64,000 bases of DNA from Pseudovibrio exalbescens DSM 16456. Its GTDB lineage: Bacteria > Pseudomonadota > Alphaproteobacteria > Rhizobiales > Stappiaceae. A model generated the notes under the pieces. It ran no database searches. It was not told where the DNA came from and saw only the letters and a program-made list of their open reading frames with translations. The position numbers and the translations under genes are program-made. The stretch lies in assembly GCF_000422785.1 (NCBI RefSeq), contig NZ_AUGS01000002.1, forward strand, positions 310,001 to 374,000. The letters run 5' to 3'. Positions 28,333 to 37,970 of this stretch are shown here, piece by piece; positions within the stretch are counted from its first letter, which is position 1; each line of letters starts with the position of its first letter.

Positions 28333-29733
28333 ATGACTACTTTTTCAGATTACAAAGTTAAGGATATCTCGTTGGCCGATTGGGGCCGCACGGAAATTGA
28401 AATTGCTGAAACGGAAATGCCGGGCCTCATGGCCTGTCGGGAAGAATTTGGCGACAGCAAGCCGCTGAAGGGCGCGCGTATTGCTGGTTCCCTTCACATG
28501 ACAATTCAAACCGCGGTTCTTATTGAAACGTTGGTTGCGCTGGGCGCGGAAGTCCGGTGGGCATCCTGTAATATTTTCTCTACGCAGGACCAAGCAGCAG
28601 CAGCTATTGCCGCAGCTGGCATTCCGGTGTTCGCCGTTAAGGGGGAGACGCTGGAAGAGTATTGGGAATATGCCGACAAGATCTTTGATTGGGGCGATGG
28701 CGAAACGGCCAACATGATTCTGGATGATGGTGGCGACGCAACACTCATGATTCTGCTGGGTGCAAAGGCCGAGAAGGATCCATCCGTTCTTGAGAACCCG
28801 TCCAATGAGGAAGAAACGGCCCTCTTTGCGACAATCAAGCGCCGTTTGGCGAAGGACCCGACCTACTACTCGAAGGTCAAGGCGAAGATCAAGGGCGTTT
28901 CTGAGGAAACGACGACCGGTGTTCTGCGTCTCTACGACATGCAGAAAAAGGGTGAGTTGCCGTTCCCGGCCATCAACGTGAATGACTCCGTAACCAAGTC
29001 CAAGTTCGACAACCGTTATGGCTGTCGTGAATCGCTGGTTGATGGCATTCGTCGCGGTACGGATGTCATGATGGCAGGCAAGATTGCTGTTGTTGCTGGT
29101 TATGGTGACGTTGGCAAAGGTTCCGCGCAGTCGCTCGTTGGCGCTGGTGCGCGTGTGATCGTTACCGAAATCGATCCGATCTGCGCATTGCAGGCGTCCA
29201 TGGATGGCTTCGAAGTCAAAACCATGGAAGAGGCCGTCAAGGAAGGCGATATCTTTGTTACCGCAACGGGCAACAAGGATGTGATCACCGCCGACCACAT
29301 GCGCGAAATGAAGGACATGGCGATTGTCTGTAACATTGGTCACTTCGATAATGAAATTCAGGTTGCTTCTCTGCGCAACTACAAGTGGCGCAATGTAAAG
29401 CCGCAGGTGGACATGATCGAATACCCGGATGGCAAGCGCCTGCTTCTGCTCTCTGAGGGCCGCTTGGTCAATCTTGGCAATGCAACCGGTCACCCGAGCT
29501 TCGTGATGTCTGCAAGCTTTACCAACCAGGTTTTGGCGCAGATCGAGCTGTACACCAAGGGTGAGCAGTACAAGAACGAAGTATATGTTCTGCCCAAGCA
29601 CCTTGATGAAAAGGTTGCTCGTCTGCATCTGAACAAGCTTGGCGTTACTCTGACCGAGCTGACGCCGGATCAGTCCCAATACCTTGGTATTGAGAAAACC
29701 GGTCCGTTCAAGCCGGAACACTACAAGTACTAA
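28333..29733 (+). CDS. ahcY: Adenosylhomocysteinase
   Basis: AhcY splits S-adenosylhomocysteine to adenosine and homocysteine, keeping the methyl cycle running. From the ATG at 28333 it has 466 residues, beginning [19 protein letters not shown] as in rhizobial homologues. The frame stays open 24 codons upstream, but that part is unlike the family. The catalytic region ([25 protein letters not shown]), the NAD-binding [13 protein letters not shown] and the C-terminal FKPEHYKY are all present. It follows the PTS genes, as I recall for other alphaproteobacteria, but has its own upstream palindrome. Confidence 0.97.
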   Translation: MTTFSDYKVKDISLADWGRTEIEIAETEMPGLMACREEFGDSKPLKGARIAGSLHMTIQTAVLIETLVALGAEVRWASCNIFSTQDQAAAAIAAAGIPVFAVKGETLEEYWEYADKIFDWGDGETANMILDDGGDATLMILLGAKAEKDPSVLENPSNEEETALFATIKRRLAKDPTYYSKVKAKIKGVSEETTTGVLRLYDMQKKGELPFPAINVNDSVTKSKFDNRYGCRESLVDGIRRGTDVMMAGKIAVVAGYGDVGKGSAQSLVGAGARVIVTEIDPICALQASMDGFEVKTMEEAVKEGDIFVTATGNKDVITADHMREMKDMAIVCNIGHFDNEIQVASLRNYKWRNVKPQVDMIEYPDGKRLLLLSEGRLVNLGNATGHPSFVMSASFTNQVLAQIELYTKGEQYKNEVYVLPKHLDEKVARLHLNKLGVTLTELTPDQSQYLGIEKTGPFKPEHYKY

Positions 29734-29745
29734 TTAACAGAATCA

Positions 29746-29780
29746 CACGTCCCATCTCCAGATATGGTAGGTGGGGCGTG
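29746..29780 (+). other. Hairpin after ahcY
   Basis: CACGTCCCATCT (29746-29757) can pair with AGGTGGGGCGTG (29769-29780) with two G-U pairs. No T-run follows, so it is at most a Rho-type or processing signal at the ahcY 3' end. Confidence 0.4.
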
Positions 29781-29969
29781 CTGCGTCACTACTAATTGTA
29801 GTGGATGCCACACAGTGCTCTAATATTTGTTTACTATTTGTAAAGAACCTCTTCTTCGCGATTCCGTATCGAGTTATCTTGGTTAGCGAATCAGTCGTGA
29901 GTGTAGCCAGTTGCGCGACTTATTCGCGGTTCGGTTTTCGGACCTTGGCGGCGGAAAAGGGGGCACAGA

Positions 29970-32486
29970 ATGCCAGCAGGCTGGCAACAACACGCACGTC
30001 GTAACGTGCTGTGGCGAACTAGGATTCGACAATTAGCAAATCTCTTTGGTGTTGGCGCGTTCGCTTTAGTTGGTGCAGCCGGTTTCTCCCAAGCGATGGA
30101 TTTTCTGCCTCAGTTCTCCGGTAACTCGGTGGATGCGCTCAAGGTTGTGTGGCTGGCGGCGATCGCTGGTGCGATCATGTTTGCGGTGGCGTCGGCCATG
30201 CTTATGGTGCGCAATCGTCGTCGCTTGGAAGGCACAATTGCCCAGCTTCGTCAGGCGCGTGCGAGCGCTGTGGCGCGTATTGATCGGCTGGAGAACATCC
30301 TCGAAACAGAAGATAGTCTGATGCTCGTATGGGAAGGCGCAGAGCGCGTTCCCGCCGTCGCTGGGCATTTGCCTGAATCGCTCAACTTTCCAGAGGGTAT
30401 TGACCAGCTTCTGGAATATGAAGGTTGGCTGGAGACCAAATCGGCCGAAGCGTTGCGTGCCTACCAAGACCATCTGCGCACTCATGGTGAACCGTTCAGG
30501 CTTACACTTTGCACCACCCACGGTGTTTATCTGGAAGCGACAGGCCGTACGGCTGGAGGAGCGGCGGTTTTGCGTTTGCGTGATCTGACCGGCGACCGTC
30601 AGGCCAATGCGCGGTTGTCCGAGCAAAACGAGCGCTTGCAACATCAACTCAACGGCGTGCGCGCTCTTTTGGATGCACTGCCAGGTCCTGCGTGGCAACG
30701 CGATGAGAATGGGCATCTCATCTGGGTCAATACAGCTTATCTGGATGCAGTTGAAGCCAATACGCTCAGTGAAGTTGTTGGCAAGGGCATTGAGCTTTTG
30801 GATGCCAAAGGGCGCATGAAATTGTCCACCTTGCGCGACGTTCGGGGAATATACAGCTCGCCCATGCCAGTTGTCGCGGCGGGTGAACGCCGTGTCTACC
30901 AGGTTACGGATGTACAAAGCGACATCGCGACGGCGGGTTTGGCGCAGGATATCAGCGAGCTGGAACGCGTTCAGAACGAACTGCGGCGGACACTTGAGTT
31001 TCACACTCGCACTTTGGATGAGCTGCAAACGGCTGTGGCAATATATGGGGCCGATCGTCGGCTCAAGTTCCACAACGCGGCGTATCGATCCCTCTGGGAA
31101 CTGGATCCGGCACTCCTGGAGAGTTCTCCAGAGGAGGGCGCTGTTCTGGATGCCATGCGCGCCGCACGCAAATTGCCGGAGCAGGCTGATTACCGTTCTT
31201 GGCGCGCCAAGCATTTGGAAAGCTATCAGTCGCTTGAGGCTCGGGAGTTCTGGTGGCATCTGCCAGATGGACGGACATTGCGCGTTATTGCCAACCCGCA
31301 CCCACAGGGCGGTGTTACCTATATCTACGAGAACGTGACCGAACGTCTGGATCTGGAAAGCCGTTACAACGCCCTCATCCGCGTACAGGGCGAAACACTT
31401 GATCACCTGTCCGAGGCGGTCGCCGTGTTTGGGTCCAACGGTCGGTTGCGTCTCTGGAATCCGGCTTTTGCGCAAATCTGGCAGTTCTCCGAGCCTGAAC
31501 TACAGAACGAGCCTCATGTCTCCAGCCTCGTTGAAAAATGTGCGCACTTGCTGCCTGACATGGATACATGGCGAGAACTGGCGGGTGGTGTTACCGGTCT
31601 GACAGATAGCCGTACCAACCTGTCAGGGCGCATGGAACGCGTTGACGGGATGATCATCAACTACGTGACTGTGCCATTGCCCGACGGTGGAACACTGCTC
31701 ACGTTTGTAAACGTTACCGATACCGTGAACGTGGAACGCGCGTTGATGGAGAAGAACGAGGCACTCGAAGAAGCCGACCAGTTGAAAAATACTTTCATTC
31801 AACACGTGTCTTACGAGTTGCGTTCGCCGCTCACCACGATCATTGGCTTTGCACAACTCCTCTCGGATCAGAAGTTTGGCGATTTGTCGCCCAAACAGGC
31901 CGAGTACATGCAATACATCCTGTCATCCTCTTCATCCCTGCTGGCTATCATCAATGATATTCTTGATCTGGCAACGGTCGATGCCGGCATCATGGAGCTG
32001 AATGTTTCGGACGTGGATGTTGCGGGAACGGTCGCTGAAGCGATTGCGGGGCTGCAAGACCGATTGGAGGAGTCCCATATCGCGCTGAACACACATCTGC
32101 CTGAAAACATCGGTACGATCCGCGCGGACGAACGACGGTTGCGCCAGGTTCTTTACAACCTCATTTCAAATGCTGTGCGGTATTCTGAAGAAGGTGGGCA
32201 GGTTGATGTAAGCTGTGTTCGGGAGACTGATTTCGTGCGCTTTTCTGTCGAAGATCACGGCGTGGGCATTCCCGAAGAATTGCTGCACTCCGTCTTCTCT
32301 CGTTTCGTGGGTCGCGGAGCAGCAGGTAGCCGGCACGGCGTGGGGCTCGGCCTTGCAATCGTGAAAAGCTTTGTTGAATTACATGGCGGAACCGTCGATA
32401 TCAGTTCTCGGGAAGGTGAGGGGACTACGGTCACCTGTACTTTCCCGCTGGAGCCCAAACTGTTGGATCTTCAGGCAGCAGAATAA
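29970..32486 (+). CDS. divL: DivL-type pseudo-histidine kinase with PAS domains
   Basis: This 838-residue protein has an N-terminal membrane region (helices near 20-35 and 58-75), a coiled coil, several PAS-like domains between about 220 and 590, and a kinase core. The H-box reads IQHVSYELRSPLTTIIGFAQLL, so the phosphoacceptor histidine is replaced by Tyr615. This is the hallmark of Caulobacter DivL. The ATP-binding N box (YNLISNAVRYS), G1 (VEDHGVGIP) and G2 (GVGLGLAIVKSF) remain. DivL binds phosphorylated or unphosphorylated DivK and adjusts CckA, setting CtrA activity in the cell cycle. The ATG follows AAAAGGGGG at good spacing. tsaE follows 46 bases downstream, a neighbourhood I recall for divL in other genomes. 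Confidence 0.92.
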   Translation: MPAGWQQHARRNVLWRTRIRQLANLFGVGAFALVGAAGFSQAMDFLPQFSGNSVDALKVVWLAAIAGAIMFAVASAMLMVRNRRRLEGTIAQLRQARASAVARIDRLENILETEDSLMLVWEGAERVPAVAGHLPESLNFPEGIDQLLEYEGWLETKSAEALRAYQDHLRTHGEPFRLTLCTTHGVYLEATGRTAGGAAVLRLRDLTGDRQANARLSEQNERLQHQLNGVRALLDALPGPAWQRDENGHLIWVNTAYLDAVEANTLSEVVGKGIELLDAKGRMKLSTLRDVRGIYSSPMPVVAAGERRVYQVTDVQSDIATAGLAQDISELERVQNELRRTLEFHTRTLDELQTAVAIYGADRRLKFHNAAYRSLWELDPALLESSPEEGAVLDAMRAARKLPEQADYRSWRAKHLESYQSLEAREFWWHLPDGRTLRVIANPHPQGGVTYIYENVTERLDLESRYNALIRVQGETLDHLSEAVAVFGSNGRLRLWNPAFAQIWQFSEPELQNEPHVSSLVEKCAHLLPDMDTWRELAGGVTGLTDSRTNLSGRMERVDGMIINYVTVPLPDGGTLLTFVNVTDTVNVERALMEKNEALEEADQLKNTFIQHVSYELRSPLTTIIGFAQLLSDQKFGDLSPKQAEYMQYILSSSSSLLAIINDILDLATVDAGIMELNVSDVDVAGTVAEAIAGLQDRLEESHIALNTHLPENIGTIRADERRLRQVLYNLISNAVRYSEEGGQVDVSCVRETDFVRFSVEDHGVGIPEELLHSVFSRFVGRGAAGSRHGVGLGLAIVKSFVELHGGTVDISSREGEGTTVTCTFPLEPKLLDLQAAE

Positions 32487-32532
32487 CGCGCAAAGGCGCC
32501 CGAACGGTTCCGCAAGAGGCCATCAGCACCAA

Positions 32533-34044
32533 ATGAATATTAACCTCCACTCTCAGGCAGAGACCGAACGTCTCGCCGAAGACATTGCAGAATTTCTCAA
32601 ACCCGGTGATGTCATTGCGCTTTCAGGGGATCTGGGGACGGGAAAGTCTACTTTTTCGCGCGCGCTTTTAAGGTATCTGGCACAAGATGAGGCGCTGGAA
32701 GTGCCCAGCCCTACATTCACGCTTGTTCAAACTTACGAACTGGAGCGATTGTATGTGGCTCATATGGACCTGTACCGGCTAGAAGATCCGGAAGAGGTGG
32801 AAGAGCTGGCGCTTGATGATACTCTGGAGCGCGGCGCAGCGCTTATCGAGTGGCCGGAAATGGGCGATCCGACCTTTTGGCCGGAGGCATTGGAAATCAA
32901 ACTTTCTGAAGGGCCTGATCCGGATACTCGGATTGCAACACTGAAGGCGCAGGAAGCCACTTGGGCGCGACGGCTTCAACGACTGGCGGCCAGACGTGCG
33001 CTGCTCGAGAACTCGGCTTGGATGGCCCGTCCTCGTCACCATTTGAAGGGCGATGCTTCGACCCGCAGCTATCTGCGTTTTAATGGAGAGGCCGGCGGTG
33101 CGGTGCTCATGGACTATCCGCCGCGCGCACACGAGCCGATGTTGGCGTCAGGCAAAACCTATGCCCAAACCGTCTATCTTGCGCATTCAATTGATGATTT
33201 TCTCTCGATTGGTCATGAGTTGCGAGCTCGCGGTGTTCGGGTGCCGGAGATATATGCAGTGGACCGCGCCAACGGGCTGGCGCTCATGGAGGATCTGGGG
33301 GCAACGTTCATAGCTGAACAGGGACAACCCATCGAAGAGCGCTATAAGTGTGCACTTGATGTTCTGGTGCATATGCATCAGCAGAGCTGGCCTGAAATCG
33401 CACAGCATGGCCCCTCGAACCACCGGCTTGGGTGCTATGACCTTGAAGCGTATCTGACCGAGGCCGAACTGTTCCTGCAGTACTACCGCCCTCACATCGA
33501 GGGGGAGCCGGCCACAGATCACATGAAGGCGGCGTTCAGAGATGCATGGCAGCAAGCCTTGCAGGCCCTAAATGATCTTCCCCAGACATGGGTCATGCGC
33601 GACTATCACAGCCCCAATCTTCTATGGCGCTCTGACGCGAAGGGATTGGATCGTGTCGCGCAGATTGATTTCCAGGATGCGTTGATAGGTCCTATCGCTT
33701 ATGACGTGGCCTCTCTGATAATGGATGCGCGGCTCACAATCGGGCCCGAGCTTCAGGAAACGCTTGTGAAACACTATTGCAAGCAGGCATCAGCATGCCT
33801 ACCTGAATTTGACGAAACGACTTTCCGTTATGGCGTTGCCGTTTTGGCTGCGCAGCGAAATACCAAGATTCTGGGGGGCTTTGTGCGGCTGAATGCCGTA
33901 TTTGGCAAGCCAGCTTACCTTGCACATTTGCCTCGGATCCGCGACTATCTTGCTCAGGCGTTGTCGCATCCGGGTCTTTGCAACCTGAAGTATGTTTATG
34001 ACGTCATACTGCCGTCAAACCCTTTGCGGCACAGTGCTCCCTGA
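32533..34044 (+). CDS. tsaE: Fusion of TsaE ATPase and AmgK-like sugar phosphotransferase
   Basis: The 503-residue product joins two enzymes. Residues 1 to about 150 are TsaE, the P-loop ATPase of the t6A tRNA-modification complex, with Walker A GDLGTGKST (32-40) and the PSPTFTLVQTYE segment. From about residue 175 (HHLKGDASTRSYLRF) it is an aminoglycoside-phosphotransferase-fold kinase with catalytic loop WVMRDYHSPNLLW and metal-binding IDFQDALIGPIAYD, as in AmgK, which phosphorylates N-acetylmuramate/glucosamine at C1. The MurU-like gene follows three bases later, completing the recycling pair. I use the ATG at 32533. The frame is open further upstream inside divL but does not look coding. 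The fused form recurs in the order. Confidence 0.9.
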   Translation: MNINLHSQAETERLAEDIAEFLKPGDVIALSGDLGTGKSTFSRALLRYLAQDEALEVPSPTFTLVQTYELERLYVAHMDLYRLEDPEEVEELALDDTLERGAALIEWPEMGDPTFWPEALEIKLSEGPDPDTRIATLKAQEATWARRLQRLAARRALLENSAWMARPRHHLKGDASTRSYLRFNGEAGGAVLMDYPPRAHEPMLASGKTYAQTVYLAHSIDDFLSIGHELRARGVRVPEIYAVDRANGLALMEDLGATFIAEQGQPIEERYKCALDVLVHMHQQSWPEIAQHGPSNHRLGCYDLEAYLTEAELFLQYYRPHIEGEPATDHMKAAFRDAWQQALQALNDLPQTWVMRDYHSPNLLWRSDAKGLDRVAQIDFQDALIGPIAYDVASLIMDARLTIGPELQETLVKHYCKQASACLPEFDETTFRYGVAVLAAQRNTKILGGFVRLNAVFGKPAYLAHLPRIRDYLAQALSHPGLCNLKYVYDVILPSNPLRHSAP

Positions 34045-34047
34045 TTC

Positions 34048-34812
34048 ATGATGGATGTGCTTAGAAAGAATAAAGGAATGAACAACAACCAGAACCCGCG
34101 ACCAGACCGAGCCATGGTCCTTTCGGCTGGCATCGGCAAACGGATGCGTCCGCTGACAGCGACGACGCCCAAGCCGCTGATTGAAGTCGCGGGCCGCTCA
34201 ATGCTGGATTACACGCTGCAGCGTTTGCGCGATGCGGGCGTGGAAACGGCTGTTGTCAATGTGCATTATCTCGCTGATCTGGTGGAGATTCATGCCAAGA
34301 GGTTCAAGGGGCTGACAGTCGCCATTTCGGATGAGCGCGACACGCTTCTGGAAACAGGTGGGGGCATCAAGAAAGCCTTACCACAGCTTGGGGGCAAGCC
34401 GTTTTATGTGACCAATTCCGATAGCATATGGATTGAGGGCGTTCGCCCAAATCTGGATGTCCTGGTGGAAGCGTGGCAGCCCGAGAAAATGGATATCCTG
34501 CTTCTGATGGTGCCGAGTGTGAATGCGATTGGTTACACGGGTAAGGGCGACTTCACGATGGATGATGAGGGTGTCTTGACACGGCGCGATGAGCGCACCG
34601 TGGCGCCCTTCGTCTATTCGGGCACAGCGATCATGAAACCTGAGTTGTTCGAGAATGCTCCTGAGGGATCGTTTTCCTTGAACGTTCTGTTTGACAGGGC
34701 AATTGAACAGGGACGCTTGTTTGGTGTTGAAGGAGATGGCACATGGCTTCATGTGGGCACGCCGGAAGCATTGGTTGATGCGGAAAAGGCCATTGCAGAA
34801 AGCGTGAACTGA
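34048..34812 (+). CDS. murU: Sugar-1-phosphate nucleotidyltransferase, MurU-like
   Basis: This is a 254-residue NTP-transferase with the signature MVLSAGIGKRMRPLTATTPKPLIEVAG near the N-terminus. In peptidoglycan recycling, MurU makes UDP-MurNAc from the 1-phosphate formed by AmgK, so it bypasses fosfomycin-sensitive synthesis. The adjacent AmgK-like domain gives the functional context. Substrate preference cannot be read from the sequence alone, and other hexose-1-phosphates are possible. The start is uncertain: ATG at 34048 or 34051 would be coupled to the upstream stop, and the in-frame ATG at 34078 has AAAGGA too close to be a normal ribosome-binding site. Confidence 0.85.
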   Translation: MMDVLRKNKGMNNNQNPRPDRAMVLSAGIGKRMRPLTATTPKPLIEVAGRSMLDYTLQRLRDAGVETAVVNVHYLADLVEIHAKRFKGLTVAISDERDTLLETGGGIKKALPQLGGKPFYVTNSDSIWIEGVRPNLDVLVEAWQPEKMDILLLMVPSVNAIGYTGKGDFTMDDEGVLTRRDERTVAPFVYSGTAIMKPELFENAPEGSFSLNVLFDRAIEQGRLFGVEGDGTWLHVGTPEALVDAEKAIAESVN

Positions 34813-34856
34813 GCCGTACAAAGGGATCTGTTTTTGACTTCCCGAAGGCGGCTGTT

Positions 34857-37800
34857 TTGACCAAGCAAAACCTTTTTACCATCGCGCCATCCGTTCCGTT
34901 TTTGGAAACGCTGGTGGGCGCATTGCTATCCGGGGACTTGATCCCCGGGTTCGATGCAACCGCCAGCCCGATGGCTTTAAGTCAGGTTACCCTATACGTT
35001 CCAACCCGCCGTGCGGCCCGCACCTTGCCGTCTCTGCTTCGCTCTGCCATGGGAACGCGGGCTGTATTGCTGCCCAGGATCTTGCCGCTGGGCGATGTCG
35101 ATGAGGACGAACAACTGCTTCGCTCCGAACCAGACGGCGAGCCTCTGCCTCCTGCCATGTCGCTGATGGAGCGGCGTCTTGCCATGACTCAACTTGTCTG
35201 GGCATGGAAAGGGCAATTGCGTCGTGAGCTGTTGGGGTTGGACAACAACAACACCTCCGCGTTTCCCGCCTCATCTGCGGATGCCGCCTGGCTGGCCAGC
35301 GATCTGCTTACCTTGATGGATGAGGTACAAACCGAGGAAGCCAGTTGGTCAGATCTCACCGGCCTCGTGCCGGAAAACCACGCCCAGTATTGGCAGATCA
35401 CACTCGAATTTCTGCGCATCGTAACGGAACAATGGCCCGCGTTCTTGGCAGAGGCCGGGTATATTGATCCCAAGGCGCGTCGCTCGGCCTTGATCCGGCG
35501 TGCGGCGCATCAATTGAGCACGACACCCCCTGCTGGCCCTGTCATTGTTGCCGGCGCAACCGGCTCCGTACCTGCAACGGCAGAGCTGCTCAAGGCTGTC
35601 TTGAACTTGCCCAACGGGGCCATCGTGTTACCCGCGCTTGATCTGGAGATGGACGAGGTCAGTTGGGCTGCTATAAGCGGGACAGGGGATAAAGAGCCCA
35701 TTCCGGGCCATCCTCAATACAGTTTGAACAAGCTGTTGCAAACTTTGGGGCGTACGCGCTCGGATGTTCAGCCACTTGGTCAGCCAGCAACGCGTGACCT
35801 TTCCATCCGCGGCAAGATTGTGAACGAAGCTCTCAGGCCTGCCGAGACAACAGACGCATGGCAGACGTTTTTCGCGAGCTCGGAAGCAGCGCTGCGTCAA
35901 AACAGTTTTTCGGGGGTCGGTGTCCTGTCTGCATCCAGCGAGGCCGAGGAAGCATTGGCTGTGGCGTTGTGCTTGCGCGAAGGAATCGAGCAGGGCAAAA
36001 AGGTTGCGCTGATCACGCCAGATCGGACCTTGTCCCGCCGTGTCGCAACTGAACTGGCGCGCTGGAGCATTGCGGTTGATGATACAGCTGGACGGCCACA
36101 GGATCAGACCCCGTCGACCATTCTCGCGCTTTTGACGGCCAAACTGGCGCTTGGCGGTGTTGATCCGGTTCAACTTCTGGCCTTGCTCAAGCACCCACTG
36201 ACACGCCTCGGATTGCCCATCAAGGAAATTCGGGCAGCAGCACGCGCGTTGGAGCGTGGTGTGTTGCGTGGTCCATCGCCACGAGCAGGGTTGTCAGGCT
36301 TGCGCCAAGCAGTTTCGGCAGCCCGCAAAACGGAAGATTCCCGTCATACGCCACGTTGGAAAAAGCTCGTTGAAGCAGACTGGCAAGCCATCGACACCTT
36401 GCTGATCCGGCTGGAAGAAGCCCTGGGGCCTTTGGAGGCTCTGTTGGAGGCGGAAGGGGATGTTGATGTGCGTTACATTGCCAAACTTCACACTGATGCA
36501 GTGGTGAAAATAGCGACGCAGGAAGACGGCTCGACCGATGAATTGTTCAAAGGGGAAGCCGGTGCCGCTTTGGCGGACACGTTGACTTCGCTTCTTGATA
36601 CACACGCCAGCAGCCTTGCAATTCCTGCAAGCGAGTGGCCCGGGGTATTTGCGGCACTCGTTTCAGGCAACGCGGTGCGTTCGCGTTTGCCTGCAGATCC
36701 TAGGGTTCATCTTCTGGGCCCCATGGAAGCGCGATTGCAACACTTCGATCGGGTGGTGCTGGGAGGATTGAACGAGGGCGTGTGGCCGCAGCGCACGAGG
36801 AATGATCCATGGCTCAACCGCCCCATGAAAGGCCAGATCGGGCTGGATCCGCCTGAACGCCGTATCGGTTCCTCCGCTCATGATTTCATGTGCTCAATGG
36901 GCGCGGAAGAGGTGGTCTTGTCTCGCGCTGAACGAATGGATGGAGCACCCGCTGTGGCCTCACGCTGGTTGCAGCGCATCCTGACGCTCGCAGGGGATGA
37001 AGTTCGTGACCAAATGCTGGCACGCGGCAGACCATATGTAGAAATGGCGCGAGTGCTGGATCGCGCAGAAGTGGCTGTGAAGCCCGCCGCCCGACCCGAA
37101 CCTCGGCCCCCGATTGAAGCGCGGCCAAAGCAGCTATCCGTGACACGGGTCGAGACGTTGATCCGGGATCCCTATGAAATCTACGCCCGCAATATTCTCA
37201 AGCTTGAAGAAGTGGATCCGATTGGTGGTGAGCCCAACGCTGCCGACAAGGGAACGATCATTCATGATGCGCTGGCTAACTTTCTGGATGCATGGGACGG
37301 CGCATTTGATGAGACGGCTATTCGGGCCTTGTTGACGGAGGGCGGCCGGTTGTTCCGACCACTTGATGCTTTTCCGGCGATCCGGGCGCTTTGGTGGCCA
37401 CGGTTCGAAAAAATCGCGGAAGGGTTCGTAGGCTTGGAATACGGACGTGCTCCAGACATTGAACAGCGTTTTTTGGAGGTGTCAGGTGGGGCAGAATTTC
37501 AGCGCTCGTCTGGGCAGGCTTTTCGTCTTACCGGGCGCGCTGATCGCATTGATTTGAAAGCCGACAATTCGCTGGAAGTCATCGATTACAAAACCGGGAT
37601 ACCTCCTTCTCAAAAACAGGTGGATGCATTGCTATCTCCACAGTTGCCTTTGGAGGTGGCCATGATCCGGCGTGGTGGTTTTGAAGGCGTACCCAGCGAT
37701 GTGCCCATCAGTTCGATCCTCTACATTCACCTCAAGGGGGGGCGTCCTGCGCTTTCCGTAGAACGCCGTGTTCCGAAGGAACGCAGTGTGGAAGAGCTGG

Positions 37801-37970
37801 CGGAGGAGGCCTGGACACGGCTCGAGCAGTTGATCACCGCCTATGACAACCCTGCTAAAGGCTACTTGTCTCGTGCGCGTGTTTTGCGCGAACGGCAATT
37901 GGCGTCAGCCTATGATCATCTCGCGCGGGTTCAGGAATGGTCTCTTGGGTCCGAGGGGGGAGACGAGTGA
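34857..37970 (+). CDS. addB: Double-strand break repair nuclease subunit AddB
   Basis: AddB is the partner of the AddA helicase-nuclease, which processes double-strand ends for RecA. The 1037 residues have a degenerate helicase-like N-terminal half (YVPTRRAARTLPSLL; ALITPDRTLSRRVATEL) and a C-terminal RecB-family nuclease domain with LEVIDYKTGIPPSQKQVD, whose Asp and Lys are catalytic. Start is a TTG at 34857 with AAGG eight bases upstream. No ATG fits nearby. The stop overlaps the addA ATG by one base. I do not see the full set of four cysteines expected of an iron-sulfur cluster, as in alphaproteobacterial AddB. Confidence 0.92.
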   Translation: MTKQNLFTIAPSVPFLETLVGALLSGDLIPGFDATASPMALSQVTLYVPTRRAARTLPSLLRSAMGTRAVLLPRILPLGDVDEDEQLLRSEPDGEPLPPAMSLMERRLAMTQLVWAWKGQLRRELLGLDNNNTSAFPASSADAAWLASDLLTLMDEVQTEEASWSDLTGLVPENHAQYWQITLEFLRIVTEQWPAFLAEAGYIDPKARRSALIRRAAHQLSTTPPAGPVIVAGATGSVPATAELLKAVLNLPNGAIVLPALDLEMDEVSWAAISGTGDKEPIPGHPQYSLNKLLQTLGRTRSDVQPLGQPATRDLSIRGKIVNEALRPAETTDAWQTFFASSEAALRQNSFSGVGVLSASSEAEEALAVALCLREGIEQGKKVALITPDRTLSRRVATELARWSIAVDDTAGRPQDQTPSTILALLTAKLALGGVDPVQLLALLKHPLTRLGLPIKEIRAAARALERGVLRGPSPRAGLSGLRQAVSAARKTEDSRHTPRWKKLVEADWQAIDTLLIRLEEALGPLEALLEAEGDVDVRYIAKLHTDAVVKIATQEDGSTDELFKGEAGAALADTLTSLLDTHASSLAIPASEWPGVFAALVSGNAVRSRLPADPRVHLLGPMEARLQHFDRVVLGGLNEGVWPQRTRNDPWLNRPMKGQIGLDPPERRIGSSAHDFMCSMGAEEVVLSRAERMDGAPAVASRWLQRILTLAGDEVRDQMLARGRPYVEMARVLDRAEVAVKPAARPEPRPPIEARPKQLSVTRVETLIRDPYEIYARNILKLEEVDPIGGEPNAADKGTIIHDALANFLDAWDGAFDETAIRALLTEGGRLFRPLDAFPAIRALWWPRFEKIAEGFVGLEYGRAPDIEQRFLEVSGGAEFQRSSGQAFRLTGRADRIDLKADNSLEVIDYKTGIPPSQKQVDALLSPQLPLEVAMIRRGGFEGVPSDVPISSILYIHLKGGRPALSVERRVPKERSVEELAEEAWTRLEQLITAYDNPAKGYLSRARVLRERQLASAYDHLARVQEWSLGSEGGDE

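Noticed and set aside
28345-29721. Open frame of 458 codons on the minus strand opposite ahcY
   Set aside because: Same cause. The true gene on the plus strand is certain.
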